Positions 40,785 through 44,509 of a stretch of DNA of 44,509 nucleotides are shown in pieces. A program made the position numbers and the translations under genes. The stretch's first letter is position 1; each line of letters begins with the position of its first letter. The notes beneath the pieces are model-generated. The model did no database searches. It saw only the letters and a program-made list of their open reading frames with translations, and had not been told where the DNA came from. The stretch is from Pirellulaceae bacterium (GTDB lineage Bacteria > Planctomycetota > Planctomycetia > Pirellulales > Pirellulaceae): NCBI GenBank assembly GCA_016784735.1, contig JADHUC010000053.1, positions 1 to 44,509 of the forward strand. The letters run 5' to 3'.

Positions 40785-43700
40785 ATGCGAAATAAGCGAT
40801 TTGTCTTTGTGTGGGTGATCCTGTTATCTGCTGGCTCGGCCCTGGCGGCTGGCGACGGTAACCGGCTGGCGTATTTGGATGAATTTCCGAATCCGTACTA
40901 TGTGGGTTTGGATGCGCCGAAGTTGGTCACGCCGCAATGGATTGGCGAGCCGGGCGTCGATGCGGCGATCGTGCTGTCGATCGACGATATGAACAATCCG
41001 GCTCCCTACGAAACCTATCTGCGGCCGATTCTGGAGCGTTTGAAGAAGATCGACGGCCGGGCTCCGGTCAGCATCATGACTACGCGCATCGACCCGGAGC
41101 ATCCGCATCTACAGAAGTGGTTGAAGGAAGGGCTTAGCATCGAGCCTCACACTCACGATCATCCGTGTCCGTGTCTCCAGGGCAGTTCGTTCCAGAAAGC
41201 GAAGGCGACGTACGATGCGTCGATTGACGTGCTTTCGTTGATCCCAAACACCCAGATCGCTTCCTTCCGCATGCCCTGCTGCGACTCGATGAATTCTATG
41301 AGTCCCCGGTTCTTTGCCGAAATCTTCAACCGCACTACGCCACAAGGAAACTTCACACGAATGGACTCGTCGGTCTTCATGCTGTTCACGCCTGGCGATG
41401 CGGACCTGCCGCGGGATTTGGTGATCGAAGAGGACGGCCGGCATCGTTTCGACAAGTATGTGCCGCGGAACAAGCGGTTTGTGAACTATGTGGAGAACTA
41501 TCCGTATCCCTACGTGATCGGCCGGCTGTGCTGGGAGATACCGTCGGCGATTCCCGACGACTGGCAAGGCCACAACTTGCAGGGCCCCCACCACGCGACG
41601 ACCGTTGGCGACATGAAGGCAGCGATCGACGCAACCGTAGCAAAACACGGCACGTATGTGCTGACGTTTCATCCCGGCGGCTGGATCCGCAACGATCAGG
41701 TCGTCGATATGGTAGATCATGCCGTCCAGGATCGAGCTGAAAAAGTGAAGTTCTTGAACTTCCGAGACATGCACGAACGGTTAACCAAGAACGTGCTTGG
41801 CGGACATCCGTTACGTGCGGACGATGGTGGCGACAACGGCGTGCGTCTGCTGGACGTGAACGCAGACGGATACATGGACGCGATCGTGGCCAACGACCAG
41901 GTGCGCCAGACTCGCATCTGGTCACCATCGACTGGCCAGTGGCGAGTCACCGATTTCCCGGCGGTGCTGGTTACGGTCGACGAGCACGGCTATCGCGGCG
42001 ACGCGGGCGTGCGTTTTGGCGTTCTGCGCGAGGATGGCTTCTGCAGCATATTGGTCCGCAACGCGAAGACCGCCGGCCTTTGGCATTTCGATGGCGAGCG
42101 ATGGGTGAACGACGCGCGGGGGTTGAACGGGTTGGATGCGGATGCTCCCGTCTTTACCAGTTCCGATGGCTTCGATCGCGGTGTGCGGCTCCGCGACCTG
42201 GACGCCGACGGCATTTGCGAATTGATCGTGGGCAACCACGACGGGTCGGCCGTCTTCCGCTGGTTAGCCGACGCGGGCGGCTGGAATCGTCTGCCGTTCG
42301 GGCTGCCGGCCGACACGGCCATCGTCGATAGTTTGGGACGCGATGCGGGTTTGCGGTTGGTGGACGTGGATGTCGACACGCATCCCGACATCGTGTTTTC
42401 CAATGGCCAGCGATACGGCGTTTACCGTTTCGTTTCGATGGCAACTGGTTGGTCGCAAACGATGCTGGCCGGCCGGCGCGGCGACGAGGGGGCGATTCCG
42501 GAAATCGTCCGCGCCGATGGGACGAATAACGGCGCCTGGTTCAGTTTCAACCACATGTGGATTCAGAACGAGGATACCGGCGGCAAGCTGCCTCACCACA
42601 TCGACAGCCGCCACTTCACCGATCTGTTGGGAACTGACCGCGATCCGCCGGCGCGCACGCCGGACGAGTCGCTTCAGTCGTTCGAAGTGCTTCCCGGATT
42701 CCAAGTGGAATTGGTGGCGGCGGAACCGTTGGTCATGGATCCGGTGGACATCGCCTGGGGGCCGGACGGGAAAATGTGGGTCGTCGAGTACGCCGATTAT
42801 CCACTGGGGCTGGACAACAAAGGCATTCCGTGTGGCCGGATTCGCTGCTTGGAGGATGCCGACGGCGACGGGCGATACGAACGGTCGACGGTGTTCCTGG
42901 AGCCGATCGCCTGCCCGATGGGCGTCATGGTCTGGCGCAACGGCGTATTGGTCACGGCGGCTCCTGACGTGTTCTACGCCGAAGACACCGATGGCGATGG
43001 GCAGGCCGATGTGCGCAAGACTCTGTTCACCGGTTTTGGCCAGGGCAATCAGCAGCACCGGGTGAATCATCCTCGATGGGGGTTGGACAACTGGGTCCAC
43101 GCCGCCAACGGAGACAGCGGTGGAGCGATCAAGTCGCTTGAAACCGGCCAGACGGTGAACATCAGCGGTCGCGACCTTCGCTTCAAACCAGACGAAGGCT
43201 CGGTCCAGGCCCAGGCCGGTCAGACACAGTTCGGTACCAGCCGCGACGATTGGGGCAATTGGTTCGGCTGCAATAACAGCGAACTCGGCTGGTTGTACGC
43301 ATTGAAGGATCACTACCTGCGCCGCAATCCGCATGTGGCTCCGCCGTCGGGTCGCGTCGATGTCACGCCGGAACACATGCTCTATCCCGCCGGCCGTGTG
43401 ATTTCGCACTGCGATCTGAAGCACCGTCAGTACGCCGACTGGGGCAAACCCGGCCGATGCACGTCGGTGGCCAGTGTCATGATCTATCGCGACGACCTGT
43501 TTGGCCCACATTTCGCCGGGAACCTGTTCGTCGATGATTCGGTGTTCAACGTGGTGCATCGGGAGATTCTGAAGCCGAACGGTTTGTTGTTCCGCGGCGA
43601 GCGCAGCCCGGAAGAGCAGCAACGCGAATTCCTGGCCACGCACGACATCTGGTTCCGGCCATCGACGGTGGAAACCGGACCGGACGGCGCGCTGTGGGTC

Positions 43701-44509
43701 TTGGACATGTACCGTTTTGTCATCGAACATCCCGAATGGATCAACGACGACTTGGAGAAAACACTGGACCTGCGGGCCGGGCACGATAAAGGGCGCATTT
43801 ACCGGATTTATCCAGTGGACAAGCGGCCGCGTCCCATCCCGCGACTGGACAAGCTGGACACGGCCGAGTTGGTCGCTGCGTTGGACAGTCCCAGCGGTTG
43901 GCAGCGCGACATAGCGCACCAAATGCTCTTGTGGCGTGCCGATCCGGCGGCGGTCGAGCCACTGGAGAAGTTGGTCGCCGGCTGCCAGCGTGCATTGGCC
44001 AGGGTCCACGCGCTTTGCGTGTTAGATGGCCTGGGATCACTGCAGCCGGCAGTCGTCACTGACGCTTTTGGCGACGAGCATCCCGGAGTCCGGCAACACG
44101 CGGTGCGCGTCAGCGAATCCCTGTTGAACGTCAACCCGGCGGTCGGCGAAGCACTCCTAGAACTCGAAAAGGACGACGATTCGCACGTACAAATGCAGCT
44201 TGCATACAGTCTGGGCGAGTGGGACGATCCGCGCGCGGGGCGATTGCTGGGTCGTTTGGCGATCCGCCATGCCGACGATCGGTACATCACGGCCGCCATC
44301 ATGAGTTCCGCAACCGTGCACATCGACGAGATGATCGCCGAGGTCATGGCGGAGCCGAATCAAATTGCATCCCGCGCGCCGTTGATCACAAGTCTCATGA
44401 GCTTGGCTGTCGGACTCAACAATCACACGGCCATTGGTCACGTGCTGAAAGCCATAACAGCCAGGCCGCCGAGCGGATATGCAAGATGGCAGTACGAAGC
44501 CATGGCTAG
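40785..44509 (+). CDS. Polysaccharide deacetylase-VCBS-membrane-bound dehydrogenase fusion, 3' truncated
   Basis: The frame opens at ATG 40785, preceded by GGAGGTGG at 40772-40779, and runs unbroken to the last base, so more than 1240 residues are visible and the end is outside. A signal peptide (RFVFVWVILLSAGSALAA) precedes a NodB-like deacetylase domain (about 45-340) with LSIDDM, EPHTHDHP (metal-binding His pair) and LTFHPGGW. A VCBS/FG-GAP-like propeller segment follows (about 345-610, LLDVNADGYMDAIVAND, LRDLDADGICELIVGNHDG). From about 625 a PVC-type dehydrogenase domain starts with SFEVLPGFQVELVAAEP and contains WGPDGKMWVVEYADYP, HPRWGLDNWVHAANGDSGG and VETGPDGALWVLDMYR, then HEAT-like repeats. 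A C-terminal haem-binding CxxCH module, usual in this family, may lie beyond the window. Confidence 0.88.
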   Translation, partial: MRNKRFVFVWVILLSAGSALAAGDGNRLAYLDEFPNPYYVGLDAPKLVTPQWIGEPGVDAAIVLSIDDMNNPAPYETYLRPILERLKKIDGRAPVSIMTTRIDPEHPHLQKWLKEGLSIEPHTHDHPCPCLQGSSFQKAKATYDASIDVLSLIPNTQIASFRMPCCDSMNSMSPRFFAEIFNRTTPQGNFTRMDSSVFMLFTPGDADLPRDLVIEEDGRHRFDKYVPRNKRFVNYVENYPYPYVIGRLCWEIPSAIPDDWQGHNLQGPHHATTVGDMKAAIDATVAKHGTYVLTFHPGGWIRNDQVVDMVDHAVQDRAEKVKFLNFRDMHERLTKNVLGGHPLRADDGGDNGVRLLDVNADGYMDAIVANDQVRQTRIWSPSTGQWRVTDFPAVLVTVDEHGYRGDAGVRFGVLREDGFCSILVRNAKTAGLWHFDGERWVNDARGLNGLDADAPVFTSSDGFDRGVRLRDLDADGICELIVGNHDGSAVFRWLADAGGWNRLPFGLPADTAIVDSLGRDAGLRLVDVDVDTHPDIVFSNGQRYGVYRFVSMATGWSQTMLAGRRGDEGAIPEIVRADGTNNGAWFSFNHMWIQNEDTGGKLPHHIDSRHFTDLLGTDRDPPARTPDESLQSFEVLPGFQVELVAAEPLVMDPVDIAWGPDGKMWVVEYADYPLGLDNKGIPCGRIRCLEDADGDGRYERSTVFLEPIACPMGVMVWRNGVLVTAAPDVFYAEDTDGDGQADVRKTLFTGFGQGNQQHRVNHPRWGLDNWVHAANGDSGGAIKSLETGQTVNISGRDLRFKPDEGSVQAQAGQTQFGTSRDDWGNWFGCNNSELGWLYALKDHYLRRNPHVAPPSGRVDVTPEHMLYPAGRVISHCDLKHRQYADWGKPGRCTSVASVMIYRDDLFGPHFAGNLFVDDSVFNVVHREILKPNGLLFRGERSPEEQQREFLATHDIWFRPSTVETGPDGALWVLDMYRFVIEHPEWINDDLEKTLDLRAGHDKGRIYRIYPVDKRPRPIPRLDKLDTAELVAALDSPSGWQRDIAHQMLLWRADPAAVEPLEKLVAGCQRALARVHALCVLDGLGSLQPAVVTDAFGDEHPGVRQHAVRVSESLLNVNPAVGEALLELEKDDDSHVQMQLAYSLGEWDDPRAGRLLGRLAIRHADDRYITAAIMSSATVHIDEMIAEVMAEPNQIASRAPLITSLMSLAVGLNNHTAIGHVLKAITARPPSGYARWQYEAMA

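Noticed and set aside
42264..44009. A 581-codon minus-strand frame in the final gene
   Set aside because: It mirrors the dehydrogenase domain read on the plus strand, which carries the family motifs without a break.
1..44509. CRISPR array, tRNA or rRNA genes
   Set aside because: I saw no regularly spaced direct repeats and no tRNA- or rRNA-like stretch; the repeats present are inverted and dispersed.

Overview
The window is dense bacterial DNA with long genes and GC-rich codon use. It most likely comes from a member of the Planctomycetota, perhaps Pirellulales. The basis is the protein repertoire: a twin DUF1080 protein, a planctomycete-type membrane-bound dehydrogenase fusion, ceramidase-like proteins, an RTX protein with an N-terminal LEPR-XLL-like segment, very large secreted carbohydrate enzymes, and short palindromes that translate as TRSVSEG. 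The taxonomy rests on family knowledge; there is no rRNA gene and I saw no tRNA gene or CRISPR array.

Layout. 1-9 kb: a 5'-truncated Ig-like protein and an M23/PKD protein (+), a secreted unknown (-), a propeller-PHP protein (+), an antitoxin-like plus retropepsin-like pair (-) and a ceramidase-like protein (-). 9-12.2 kb: a DUF6922-type gene followed by a stub of its usual AbiEii-like partner, an RTX protein with a C-terminal zincin, and the severed start of a probable FAD-dependent oxidoreductase gene. 12.2-20.5 kb: twin DUF1080 protein, transglutaminase-serine hydrolase fusion, SGNH-like protein and beta-helix protein. 20.5-23.8 kb: a gene graveyard holding a tandemly duplicated small secreted-protein gene (one copy dead), a shredded PL11 rhamnogalacturonan lyase, and a transposase fragment fused in frame to the tail of an RTX protein. 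23.8-33 kb: housekeeping and regulatory genes (ppdK, nrnA-like DHH phosphoesterase, pseudo-receiver protein) around a translationally coupled cluster of a GspG-like membrane protein, a CPBP protease and a radical SAM/SPASM enzyme. 33.4-44.5 kb: a carbohydrate locus (GH2 enzyme, GH36-like alpha-galactosidase, and a deacetylase-VCBS-dehydrogenase fusion that runs off the window).

Much of the window fits extracellular or periplasmic breakdown of complex plant or algal polysaccharides: several secreted glycosidase-like proteins, esterase-like proteins and the remains of a pectin lyase. The most promising candidate for an undescribed system is the coupled trio at 26705-29892. The radical SAM enzyme has a complete SPASM cysteine signature and a PqqD-like N-terminus and overlaps a CPBP protease gene, which is the architecture of a peptide-modification pathway, but no precursor peptide is obvious. 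Several families of palindromic repeats lie between genes and mark rearrangement-prone spots.
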